Assembly: GCA_033439265.1 (NCBI GenBank)
Contig: JAVTVX010000027.1
Span: 4,603,001-4,667,000, forward strand
Direction: 5' to 3'
Origin: Dillenia suffruticosa
Lineage: Eukaryota > Streptophyta > Magnoliopsida > Dilleniales > Dilleniaceae
Length of the DNA stretch: 64,000 nucleotides
In this document: positions 10,174-22,944 of the stretch, in pieces
Layout of the letters: the number at the start of each line of letters is the position of its first letter
Position numbering within the stretch: position 1 is the first letter of the stretch
Translations under genes and position numbers: made by a program
The notes under the pieces: model-generated
What the model was told of the DNA's origin: nothing
Seen by the model: only the letters and a program-made list of their open reading frames with translations
Databases searched by the model: none

Positions 10174-13100
10174 TTAAGCAAGCTTCTTGGCCCGGCCACT
10201 TGAAGGAGCAGTATCCTCTTTCTTTGAACCAGATGCCTCCGGCTTCCTGGCCCAGGCAGGGGCTCTGTCTGGCTCATAACGGTAGTCATAGAAGAGTTCT
10301 TCTCCTGCACTAATACGCTCCTTGGCAAAGATGCCTACTCTGTGATCACCAGCAACCATAATGACCTGCCATGGCATAATTTATAACATAAAATCACTGG
10401 TGAACCGCCACATGAGTTAAAAAGTCACATTACCATATTTTGATTCCACAAAAACTTGACAAAGATAGAAGGTCAAGAATTTGAGAGGTACCTTAGCATA
10501 GCAGTTTGGATTAGGAGAATGGTTTGCAAATTTTAATTTGTCACCCTTCCGATAAGCATCAAGAACGAACTGCACAAATAAAGAACCAAATGAACATTGT
10601 GGTTTTTTTCTATATCAGAAACATATCTAGTCAATCAGATGGTATCTCAAACCAATCCCAAGATTGCAGAATGGTCCACACCTGATCATTTAGATTGAAA
10701 AGAAATGAAGAGTTTTCACGATCATAAATCTTCCCACGTTTGTCTGCTTCTCGATGTGAAATCAATTCTCCGGTGTACTCACCAAGGTATTCATGCTTCC
10801 CAACATTATTCTGCATGATTATGAGAAGATTAACTGCAGCAAAAAATGTGTTGACAAACTGTTACGAAACCATAATTACCTTTATAAATGCACCCCAGCC
10901 AGATACATCAGATCTACCAAGCAAGACCTATGCCGAACAGCAAAACAAACTAAAACCATTAGTTATATTGCTAGGAAAGCTATATGAATTGAGCTTGCAC
11001 CAATAAAAAAATTAATGATGTTTTCTGAAGCCAATCAATATAAGCAGTATTGGATTTTGTTTGATTTTCATTTTTTTTATGGCTGTAAGTTCAAGGCTAT
11101 CCCTTTGTTTCCCTTCCTTTTGATTGTTGTCATGGAGATTCACAATGTAAATTGGTGGAAAGAAGGTTCAAGGTGATACAAGAAAAAGGTGTCCGAGAGA
11201 CCTATTTGTTATTTCATCTTGTTTTGGGGTACAAATATAAAGCCAGTGGCATATATAAAGCAATCTTCATAATCTGGCATACAAAGATTTGCTATTTAGT
11301 TTTCTTCGTCAGCTTTAGGGACTCGGTTAATTTTGTTTGGGTACGAGGATAATGTTGTCATGTCTATAGTTTGCTTGCTATTTGGATCGTAAATGGTGCA
11401 ACCATTGTTCTTTTGTTTATATTTCATCGCGTCCTGCTTATCAAAGAAAAGGACAAAGATTCATTTATTTATATCAAATGCACTTCAAAATGGGAAATGA
11501 GATCATTCAATAGTCCCAAGAACACTATTTGCGTATATTTCCAATATAAGTATATCCTTCCTTGTTTTCCAAAACCGAGTTACAAAAGAAAGAAGGAAAA
11601 CTTCAATTTGCACAAAGTGATGCATATTAATTATTGGCCTATCAGTCCATCATGAAAATGAAGTAAAAAACCAATACCCTTTGTTGTTGTCTGAGAAGAA
11701 GCTTCATATTCCTGCATTCATAATTATCACCTCGTTGGTTTGGAACTCCAAGGGTACCATCACCACAACTGCAACACCAATTTAAATAGTTCAAACAACA
11801 GATACTTGTAGACTGTTAAAGAAGAGTAAAACCCTTGGACATTATGTCGGAGCTTAAAAGTCAATACTGCAAATGTAATAATAGAACTCAATTTACTAAG
11901 TGATATACATGAATCCATTTCTCTTCACATAGCAAATCCGGCATAACTGGCAACTTAAACCTTAACAAAATCGACATTGCAATTAACAAGCATCTTCTTG
12001 AGTACCACTAAAAATGGTCATAAACATTTACTCCATCATGATGCTTTCAATGCTTTCAAGTAGCATTTCTAGTATTCAAGAGCAATCTACCAAAAATTAA
12101 AAAAATTCAAGTAACGAATTTGTTTCCCAAGACAAGTATCTAGATTCAACATATTTGAAGTAGATTTAAGGTGTCATACCATGTTCCCATGACTTGGTAC
12201 ACATCATATGAAGAAGATGAAGATCTGGTAAATTTGGAGAAAGAAGAAAATGCTAAATTGTGTGATCCATAAGTTTCCATTTACATATGAGGATAATCTC
12301 TCAGGATTTCTGGTATCACCCACCTTCTTCTGAGGTCAAAACAAATTATGATTGGACATTTAATTTGACAAGCAGGGACAGATAGCTATCCCAGTGCCAA
12401 AAATATTTACAGTGTTTAGTATAGCTTCCATATGGCTTCTCTCGCGGAATTCATTGGCTTTTGGAAAGATTGCCTGCTGATAGATTGATTCTTGTCTTAC
12501 TTCAACACTTCTTTTTTGATAGGTTTAGAGGACTGCACATCATTGTCCCCTAAACAGCTTTTCACTAGATTAAGAAGAAACCTATAGGGTGCATAAGGGG
12601 GGGGGGAACACTTACGTATTCTAGACAACCAACACTCTCCTAAGAAGCCAAATGGTCTACCTGAATCCAGGAAACCAAGTATTGACAAGATAAGTCAGTT
12701 CAACACATCACAAATCCAAGGCAGGAAAAAGAGGCTTTATTGGGTCTCCTTGTCTACAACAAATCATTAATACTAGTATTAAAAGTGTCATAGAAAAGAC
12801 CAAGTGAAAATTTCTCAGGCATTCTGATATTCCAGATCAAATTTATTTAGTTAAACAGAGGAGTGTAGGAGGCCAATCATATAAGCAACCTCAATAGCCT
12901 TCTCATAATCTAAATGAGGGCAAAAGTGAGGTTCTAAAAGATATCATTCTTGGAGAGAAACATGAATATAGAAGTATAAATGTTATAAAGATGTAATAAA
13001 TGGAAAATAAATGGAAAACATCTAGAAAAAATCATAGCAAATGAGTACCACCAAAAAGAGCACAATGGCCACTACCTAGTGTAAAACTGATAAAATAATG

Positions 13101-16100
13101 GTGATTATCTTTACCAGAACACAATGGTCACCACTTAGTTTATAACAGATAAAATGATGTAAATTTTCCAAAGATTGCATGGATGTGCTATTTTCCAGCC
13201 TTGGCAACCCACCCGTTATGCTTAATTTCTTCTAGTTGCTTTGTGCCATAAAGGAACCTCTAAGGCTGCAGATGTCGAAAACTTCTTTGTTGTTTCTAAG
13301 TGCATAGTTCAAAATTCAGCAATTTGTTTTGGAGATCTGTTAATTTCAAGGCTGGTTCATTGCTTGGTTTGGGAGACATTTTCAGAACAACGGAGTTTAC
13401 GGGCTCACAGATGAAATAAATTCAAGTATGTTGCTTCCTTTGTTTGTTGAAAATAAAAAGTTCATCTCAGGTCCAGGGTATGGTTGAGTAGACCAACTCA
13501 AGACAGACAATCAGTCACATAATCCTTCAACAATGTTCTCATTCTATTTTCTATAACACCAATTCTTCTCCCATAGAACAGCAATTGAATAAAAGCACAT
13601 AGTTCCATTCAGCATCACAAGAACTTTGGGCTAGTTTTGGACTGGATGTCATGCAGCTATAGCCTTAAACTGGCATGCATGAGCCATCTTACCAACTGAA
13701 AGCAAGGAAGGGGAAAGAGATACACATAACTCACCTGACCCAACAATTCCTACAAACATCTGGATCACATTCCCTGTCAGCAGCATAGCATGGGCATTGA
13801 CGGCTTCGACATTGACTTTTAGCACAATGACAGCCTCTGAAACGATTCTTACAACTCTTGGGACATCTAGATAAAAAGAAAAATTATGTGAACAAAAAAT
13901 AAAGAATTCTCCATTTAGAGGAATGATAAAGTGAATAAACTGTAGGTTTCCGAAAGTATTACCCGCAGTATTTTTCACAGCAAGTGCCATTCAAAAGGCA
14001 AGGACACTGCTTTCCACAAGCAGACTCGCAACCACATGGATTATACTGCCGGCAAGGCTGATCCTTCCTCTCACTAATCCGTTTCCTAATTGAATGATGA
14101 CCAGCAGACTTCCAGGTATACTTCAAACGACGAACTCTACCTTTCCTTCGCAAAAATCTAGATCTTCGCCTCACCTCATTCCCCTAAATAATATTTACAT
14201 AGGGAACATTAAGCCATTACTAGAGAAAGCTTCTAAGACAATATGCACGAACATAAATATATATAATAATAAATAAATAAATAGAAAGCACTAACCATTA
14301 TTTCCCTACCGTCACCCTTGGAATAGCCTTCAAGAGAATTTACCCCATCTCTTGTAGACAGCTTATTCTCAGAGAAATTCATATATTGAAATACCTCTGA
14401 ACATGTCTTCAAACCGTTCAAAAGGTTCCTAGCAATTAAACAACTGTGATGAAAAAAATTGAAAACCCCTCATTAGATGCAGAAAGAATGCACTTGCAGG
14501 CTCAAAGGTCTGCTGTAATGAACAAAACTACAGATAAAAATATTACAGAAGCAGCTAAAACAAATTAATACCACAGAGTTGATGTTTATAATTACATTAA
14601 TAAAAGTAGTACATGTCCAAAAATAAAGAAATAGAAAAGGGACTTTCAATTAATTATCTGTTGTGTCTTGACTTTGACTCTTAAAATTAACCTTTCTTCT
14701 TTGAAAAATGTAGTGAAGCTGTCTAGACATAGCCTACAGTAGACCCAACATGCCAGGTGGGATGCTTAAAGAACCATGAGACCTTTTTATATCATACACC
14801 ATCAACCTCAGCTAATGATAACCCTATTTAATAACCGATTGATTTTTTTTTTGGGGGGGGGGAGGGAGCGTAATCAATTTATTCATATACAGACACATGA
14901 TCAAAACCTTAAACATAGCATTGCATACCTGCACCGCAAAAATGAAGCAGACAAAATTACCATACTCGAAACAAAAGCACACAGGTTAAGGACTTCCAAT
15001 AACCTGAACTCAATTTGGTAGGACGAGTGGAAACAATTAAAAGTTTCATGTACCCCCACTGGTTTCTCTTCTTTGGAGGCATAACAGAAGGGAGAGGCAA
15101 ATCTTACAAAGATCTCCCTCTGAATGCATAAAATTTTTACAATTTTGAATTTGGTGCAGGTGTCTAAGATGTCTCTTTTGCTCTTTAGAATTCTCTCTAA
15201 CCCCCTCACTTCTGTTTTCACTATTCCTCTAACAACATAGGTAGATTATACCTTCTTTTACTCATCCTTTAGCAAACAATGAAATTGAATTATGCTTTTC
15301 CACTCTCCCATGTGTTTGCTACCATTCCCTTCCCTCCTCTCTTATTTTTCTTCTATCCTACCAAACTAAAAGTAACTTTCATGTCTCAAATATACAAAAT
15401 AACACAAGTCCCCAACTTTTTTGCTTTAATAGAAAGACCAAAATAAAAACCCAATGAAAGCAAAAAATGGATCCACTTACCTACTCCGACCAAAAATCTC
15501 TAGACCTTTCTCAAAAAGACCCTTTTCAATGGCTTTCCAAGAATGGTAACTGTCATGTTCTTGCTTACATGTATTTTCACCCACAAACTCTTCTTTCTTC
15601 AAGCTATCATCACTACTGATCACAAGTGTACCATTATTAGCAGGCCCATCAAGTACTGCAAGCTCTACTACATTTTGAGCATCCTTGATAAGAGATTCCC
15701 TCCTTTGAGACCTCAAAGCAATTGGAGACTTTACTTTCTTCTGTGAAGAAATAGCATCTTCACTTTCTTTACAAGGATTAGACCTGAGCTTTAAATCCTT
15801 AGATGAGGAACCACCACTTGCATTTGAGTCCAGGTCAGAAGCTCCAGTTCTTCTCTGCCTTTTCCTCGTAGAGACTAAGACACATCCAGCAACTCGCTTG
15901 CTGTTTCGCTTACAACTTCCACACTTTCCAGCAATCTTACACTTGAGTGGTGATGAAGAGTAAGGGGCAGACGAGTGGTCTTGTCCGGGTCTTGTCTCTG
16001 ACTCGCTGCTTTCTGATATATTTCTTGCATTTGATGAACCACTTTCGCTCAGGCAACACTTTGTCCTCCTTCCAACAGCTGGACCCGCAGATTTCTTCCT

Positions 16101-19100
16101 GGATGATATTTGAGCCCCACCAGCATCAGAAGACAGGGCCAACTTTTCTTCTGAATTAACATAAACAGGAGAACTTGTGGTAGCCACATTTTCCGATTTT
16201 GAGGCCTAAAAAAGTTAATTCTAAGCAAGTTAAAATTCAATTTGCTAATCAGAGTGCATTTGGAGCAGCTACCAAAAGACCAAGCATGTCATATTAGTAC
16301 GCACCAATCGATAGCAGCAAGGACCACATGGTACATTTTCCCCCTCCCGATGGTTCCAAGGAAGTTGTTTCTCGGACTGACAATATTTATGAGTACTTCA
16401 GAATCCTCTCTTATATAAGAATCCACTTAATCAAAATCAACTTACAGGAAACACAAGATCCTGTGAACATCCATGTAATCTACAATCAAAGACCTGCAAG
16501 AACAAAGCATATCCTTCACTAAGACAATAACAATAAATAAGTACCCCAAGGAGAAAAGTAACAGAACATACAAGACAGCGACGACAAAACAGGTTGTCAA
16601 AAGAATCCAGAGCAGCATCGAGATCCTTTTCAAGGGCAAAGCTTGCAACTCGCAAAGCATTTTCAACTTCACTCCTAGAATTGCCAACAGCTTTATCTTC
16701 CTTAGAAAGGATTTCATATCTTGCCTGTATAAGATGTTTGATGGTGGTTCATATCTGTATAAAGTCAGCCAAAAAAAAAAGAGGATGGGAAGCAGCTGGA
16801 CCACCATTCAGACTGTGAGCAATTCTTATCAGATGGTAAAAGGAAGAGTGGAGAGTGGCCAAATATATAAACCAAAATAACTTCCATTCCACCAAACAAG
16901 CATCTTGCAACTGCATGTAATGAATATTTTTTCTGGGAAGGCATACCTTGATTTCACAAGCTTTTCTGGACAAGCATTGTGCCATTGAATCCAAGACAGA
17001 GTCAGATAAGCCAAGTTCCTGAATGGCCATTCTGGAATCAACCACAACAATATTCTAAACTCATCATATACCGAAAACTTATTCCATGCTTCAAATGTCG
17101 ACCATTTCAAGCAAAATATCTTAAATTACAGTAGTAGCGCCATACCAGCTTTAATGGTAAAATACCTCAAGCCAGGTGAAATAATGAAAGGACCAAGCAA
17201 CTAAAATGTGGTGCCTTAGAAGTAATTTCTGAAGTTAAATCTTTTGCAGTTTTGGAACTAGTAAAATAATGAAGTAGATAGATCAAACATGATATAAGAA
17301 TTTATTTTACTTTCCCACATAGGTCTGTGAAGCTTCTTTCAGCATCATGTTGACATGAATTGTCCTCTAATATGATTTTCTGTATATGAACCAGTCCTAA
17401 GTTTGAAAGTAGACATGGTTTTCCTTTTATGGAAGTCCACCAGTTTCATAAAGGCAACACCAACAACTGCCCTTGAGGCACTGGGACCCCAAAATGCCTA
17501 ATGAGCACTCCCGGATGAAGTGCAAAAATAAAGTTAGTTGACACTCAATTTAGAACTAAGAATAGTTAACTATGATGGTATATGCATGACTATTAGCAAG
17601 ACATGAAGCATTGGTGTTAACTTAATAACTATGTTTGAGTGCAGCAATAATGTGAATCACATATCACAATCTACTTAAAGTTTCAAACATGCAACAAAAT
17701 AATGATGAAACCAAGAGAGAGAGAGAGAGAGAAAGAACAACAAACTTAAGAGGGATTTTCGAGCGTGCCCGTCGAGTTTGGCTTTGCTAATTTTCCATTC
17801 AGCAAAAGGATACCCTTTATGTATTTCTTGAGCAAATAATAAATTGCAGCATGTATTAATGGAGACACTTCCAAATAAATTGTTAAACCAACCTGAGTAT
17901 GTAATCTTCAGATTCAATAAACTCTTTCTTGTCTTCTTCATCTTCAATTACTTCCTCCTCACTATCGCTGCATATTAGAGCTTCACCACCATTTTGATCA
18001 TAATAAATTCGCCTTCTACCTACAACTGATTGATCTTCAGTCATTCTTTGATTCCTGGAGCAGTTATACCAAAAAATCAGAAACTCCTTCCATGGATTCA
18101 TGTTTCACACGGTTGCAAGATATAGAAACAGAACAAATAGAGAACATAGGTTAGAATCAAAAAGATGAATTGCAAAATCAAGTTTCAAAGTGACTCCAGA
18201 GAGCACATTTAGAGGGATGAATCAGCTCATTCTGCCCACGGGATTCAGCATGTAGATAGACCACAGACTGTAAGTTGAGAATCACTGTGGAACAAAATTA
18301 CATGAATGTATATGCCTATGAGAGTGTAATAATATCAGAGACAACCCCATGGACATTGACAAAAGAATTGTGTCCATACAATTGCTTACCTGTCCAAGAA
18401 AATCCATGTGGTATATGGAGGTAATTTTTTCACTTCTGTCAGCTTAATGGGGCGAACAGCATGTTTCACTGCAATACTAGAACCCAAAAGAACAGCTGGT
18501 GAGGTATGACCATCTTCTTGGGAGTTGCTGCTATCCTTATCACCACCACCTACATCAACCCCATTGTGCGTATCAACTGCATCTTTCTGCCTTTTTACTA
18601 ATAAATTTACATATTTTCCCACTTCTTCGTATTCAATTTTTCTTCTTTCCTTTGACAACTTATAAAGATAATCTGAGACGCTACTCAACTTTTTCCAATT
18701 CTCTTCCATTCTTCTCTGGAAAAAGAAAAATGAAAACTCATTAGCATTTCAACTTGTCTAGAACTCAAGCAACCGAACCGAAACAAGGTTTCTTAAGAGC
18801 AATAACTTCAAAAACCTGTGTAAAGGCAGTCCGTTCAGTGACTACTTTTCCTTTTAATGAGTCAATCACCGATAAAATGTCCTTCGAACATGATATTTTC
18901 TCATGCGGCCTTGTCACCTGTAAAGAACAAATAATGAATCCAGCATGTATGAATTCCTTTAATATACTTTAGAACTCATTTAAGATTGAAGGCACATTAT
19001 TCTTCAATAGAAATAACAAGAAATAGAGAACATATTAATTGAAACAAAAAGATCACAGACTAGTACAAAATGAAACTCAGAGGATCAGTTGTATATACCA

Positions 19101-19946
19101 CATCACAAGCACTTTTCACTGTCACACAGATCACAAGTCCCATCGCCCATCGCAGCGAACATTTTGAGTATTGGAAAAATTAACTTAATCTCATTTTTAA
19201 AATTTCAAGCATTTCTAACAATTCCATAGCATCTCCTTTACTCTCTTCTTCTTCTTCTATGCTTATGAGCTCTCAAACATGCATCCCTTTGAGGGTGAAC
19301 TGCGAATAAGGCCATACAGCATTCACGTCCATTTTAGCTGCCTCACCAAAGTTTACTCTAAAAGCTCAATTAAAGAAAGATCCACTCTAACACGACAAAT
19401 CTAAAATATAATGGAGGAACCCATCTCTTGCATTCTATCTCCCTAACCAACCACATTCTGGGGACCAAACATCATGAACATCGGAAAGAAATAAGCATTG
19501 ATATCAACAATTATTGGAGAGAAGCATAACAATAAGAATGTTCTGCAATGGGCATTCGCCAGTTCGCAAACCCAGCCAACATTCCAAAAACTTCAAACAC
19601 TGTGCCGTTACAAGCATTTCAACTACCGCCATTCGTGCCTCTCTCTCTCTCTCTCACTTCTCTCTCTCTCTCTCAAATCCAAGTAGAATTCAACACCAAC
19701 ATTACATCCAATACAATGCAGCAACCCCAAAATCTTTATTCTCTCTCTCTCTCTATGCATAAGAACACAACTCCCAAGTTGGAAAAAAAAAATAAAGCAG
19801 ATCGCCGCCAAAACATATAAAATTCCCTAAAAGGAAAGGAAAACTAAAAACTGTAAAACCTAAGAAGGCATTACCGAAGAGTCCATCGCCGAAGGCGTAG
19901 ACCTGATCGCCGAAGCAGAAGCGGAAGGCGTAGCCTTCGACGACAT
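10174..19946 (-). CDS. CLF: CURLY LEAF-type Polycomb histone H3K27 methyltransferase
   Basis: E(z)-class catalytic subunit of Polycomb repressive complex 2; trimethylates H3 Lys27 in the nucleus to silence developmental genes. Seventeen exons (minus): 19946-19875, 18917-18816, 18715-18390, 18054-17893, 17031-16947, 16724-16572, 16493-16446, 16376-16305, 16205-15481, 14443-14296, 14183-13963, 13866-13735, 11768-11678, 10927-10880, 10810-10682, 10569-10492, 10365-10174. Phases join without error to give 927 residues. Visible parts: [20 protein letters not shown] (about 168-187), an acidic stretch [36 protein letters not shown] (about 310), a basic Ser-rich middle, the Cys-rich CXC region ([17 protein letters not shown] onward, about 680-765), and the SET domain (about 770-890) with [13 protein letters not shown] and [10 protein letters not shown]. 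The C-terminus GRAKKLA matches CLF (GRPKKLA) rather than SWINGER. No stop, frameshift or missing key residue was seen. Confidence 0.96.
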
Positions 19947-20046
19947 TGACGAGGACCGCGAGAGACTCTCTATGATTCGAACGAACAATGAGGTTAGAGA
20001 TCATGAATGAACAGTGTCGAAAAACTAGGGTTTTGGCGGGCTTCAA

Positions 20047-21148
20047 GTTGAAATGGAAACCCTAAAACGTGTTCTTTCTTTTGAAGAAAGCTCGAATCTT
20101 TTTTTCGTTTGGGGGGCTCCCTCGCTTCGTCCATCGTTTATTTGTCGCCGTTTATTTCTATTTCTATTTTTATTTTTATTTTTTTGATTTTATATTTTAA
20201 TTATTTATTGTTTGAAAAGCACGCGTTCAGTTGTTGAATGGTTGACAACGTTAGAAATCGGGTTTGGGGGGAAAAGAGAGCGCGACTGCTAACGTGGCTC
20301 TATTCAAATATTTGTGCCACCGAATACCACGTTGGACATTTTGTCTTACTTTCACCCAAAAAAAAAAAATAAAATAAATAGAAAAGTGAACCATATCTCC
20401 CCCTATTAATTTCCGCAACAACTTTTGATTCTGATGACGGATGGTATGCACCGACCCCGTACTGGCTTTGGATTCTTAGCATCAGTTGTCCTCTTTCTTT
20501 TTTCTTGATCATATCGAATCGTGATTGATCGATTAACTCGATATTATAAAACTTATATTTATATTTTATAATAGGTCGAAATCAATAAAATTAAAATTTA
20601 AAATAAAATATTTTTATAAAAATAATTAAAATTATTATTATATTTAATAATTTTTATACTAAAAATCTTACTTATTCTAACGCAAAACTAATTCTAATAT
20701 TTCTAAATAAGTTCTCAGTAGAGACTAATCTTTTTAAGTGTTTTATTATTTTTTTTATTTTAAGATGTCTAGATCTTATTTTTAAAAAATCTTAATTTAA
20801 CTCATTTTGTCTGTATTTTATTTTACTAATCATATTTTTAAACTATAGATTTTTACGATAGAGGTTATTTTCTTATAAAAATGACTATTAATATATATAT
20901 ATATATATATGATTGTATCGTATATAAATATATTTTTTTTTTCAACCCAACCTAAACTGAACTTCTGGGACTCGGATCAGAATTTGGCCATAATTAGTGT
21001 CATTGGTCCACATGTGAGATATGTTTCCATAAAAAGGGTGAGTGTTGTTGATGGAAAACCCATTGAGTCCTAAACTAATAATTTAAAAAATTGTCTTTAA
21101 AATATAAAACTTTGTTATGCTAAAATTAAAATTAGTTTACTTACTAAT
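20047..21148. other. CLF upstream / AT-rich intergenic
   Basis: The 5' UTR and promoter side of CLF should lie in the first few hundred bases. From about 20500 the sequence is strongly AT-rich with a TA microsatellite at about 20890-20911. No further gene seen. Confidence 0.5.
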
Positions 21149-21153
21149 CTTAT

Positions 21154-21649
21154 TGTAGGTTAATTATGCCCATTGTGGGGCATTTTTTGTAAGAGTAAGA
21201 TAATGTGGTAACTCCCATTATTAATTACTAACATTAATCATGCATTATGGTAACTCCTAAAAACTTAACCCTAATGGCTATGATTCTTTTGATTGTATTG
21301 AGAAAAAATGATTCCTACCTTGTGGGTGGACAGCAGCCATGGGAGAAAACCATGGAGGCTAGGGTTTCAAAGAATTTTCTAGAGAGAGAAAAAAAAAGAG
21401 TGAGGGATGGAGATTTTCGCGTAGGAAAATCTCCTAACGTCAAACGATTCACCGGACATGAGGGTTGAGGCGTTGTGACACTGTGGTGGTGATTCGACAA
21501 ACCTCGTGATCACCATCCCGACTGCGAAATCGGATCAAAGAATGTGCCACTTGAAGATTCTACGAATTGAGATACCCTAAACCCGATCTATTTTATTTTT
21601 CGAAAATTATTGTATGCTTCCGCTGTATGAGAATCCTAAAAATCCAACA
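21154..21649 (+). repeat. 5' LTR of copia element 1
   Basis: Begins tgtaggttaatta and ends aatccaaca. Paired with 27606-28099; roughly 18 to 20 differences by eye over about 495 bp, i.e. 3.5-4%. Confidence 0.95.
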
Positions 21650-21650
21650 T

Positions 21651-21662
21651 TGGTATCAGAGC
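21651..21662 (+). other. Primer binding site (initiator Met tRNA)
   Basis: tggtatcagagc, the standard plant retrotransposon priming site complementary to the 3' end of initiator tRNA-Met, one base after the 5' LTR. Confidence 0.93.
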
Positions 21663-22179
21663 TACGTTGGATTTAATTTAAAAATAATTTTTGGATTTTT
21701 CGGGTAGAAAAATATAGGATATAAAATTTGAGACCCGGATCACGGATGAGTTTCGTGAATCCAAGAATACCGTAAGAATACCCATGGCCCAGGGATTTCA
21801 AATATATTTTTTGTTTAATTTTCGGAGCATGGTTGGGCCATGAAAAGTCCGGTCGAAGTTTGCGACCCTACGGACGTAAAACCCTTAGATCTGTGGCTTT
21901 AGAAGGCGGATCAAGACATGAAAAAATTATAAATGAGTTCATTGCATCTAGATCTACGGTTTTATATATTTTATTGTGTGATTTGGGTGCCGGAAACTGG
22001 GATTTCCGAATGGCCGCGGAGGGCCGCGACTGGGGTGGTTGAATCCCACTATTTTTGGGCTTGAATCCTCCTAAAATCGAGTGCAGGATGTTTGGAGAAT
22101 GCCCACAAATATTTTCCAGTCGAAAAATGCAAGAAAAAACAGCCGGATTCGTGTTTTCCAGAAAATGGGTTGAAAAACC

Positions 22180-22640
22180 CGTTGCAGGACCCGTCGGGCA
22201 AAGAAGAACCTGCCCAGACCCGCGGGGGCGTGACACGCACGCGCCTGGAGGCGCGTCTGCTAGGCGCGTGTAGTTCACGCCCCACACAAGTGCGTGGAGC
22301 GGGGGAAGGCAGCGGTCGGGTCGGACCATGACCCGGACCGACCCGAAACCGACCCGACCGGGTCGAACCCGACCGTTGACCGGGTCAGTCGGGTCAAACT
22401 GACCCATTGACCAACCCGGTCTGACCGGCTCAACATGGCTCAGCGCGTAAAGGCGCGTGAGCCGCGCGCCGCGACTGGGCGCGCATGAGCCTAGCCGCGC
22501 CAGGCGCGTGGCAGCGCGTCTGAGCCGCGCCGCGCGTTTGGCGCGTGAGCCCAACTGCTGCCAGCGCGTGGCGGCGCGTGAAGCACACCGCCGGTGAGCG
22601 GCGGCACGTATGGGCCCCGAGAGGCGCGTGAGGTCGCTTA
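22180..22640 (+). other. GC-rich leader of copia element 1
   Basis: Untranslated stretch between PBS and gag, far richer in G+C and CpG than anything around it. It is built from repeated gcgcgtg-type and gacccg/cgggtc motifs. The equivalent block in element 2 is at 36130-36600. The long open frames crossing it (both strands) arise from the absence of A/T-rich stops and are not genes. Confidence 0.8.
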
Positions 22641-22944
22641 AAATTGAATTTTTTCAATTTTTTTGGGGGTCATATATCCATAAATGTGACTTTTTGTGGG
22701 TTTTTCTGTGCCGAATCAAAGTGTAAATGGTAAAATGGGATTTCGAGTTGTGGTGTATGGTGTCCGTTGACTCATACGCTCGCTTTGGGGTCGTACTCAA
22801 GTCATTTTGGTCTTAATGATTCGTAGGGCGTATAAAAATGTGATAATAAGCATCTCCAAATCACAAATGTCTCTCTTAATGCGTTAAGAACTGTCGTATT
22901 AAATTTTTGCAAAGAGAGTAAACTAAATGATGTGATCTGCGCGA

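Noticed and set aside
19498..19820. Several overlapping open frames near the CLF 5' end
   Set aside because: They are translations of ct microsatellites inside CLF intron 1 and run in several frames at once.
21868..22657. Long open frames (up to 228 codons) on both strands in the copia 1 leader
   Set aside because: They come from GC-rich repeated sequence lacking stop codons, have no family match and are low-complexity.
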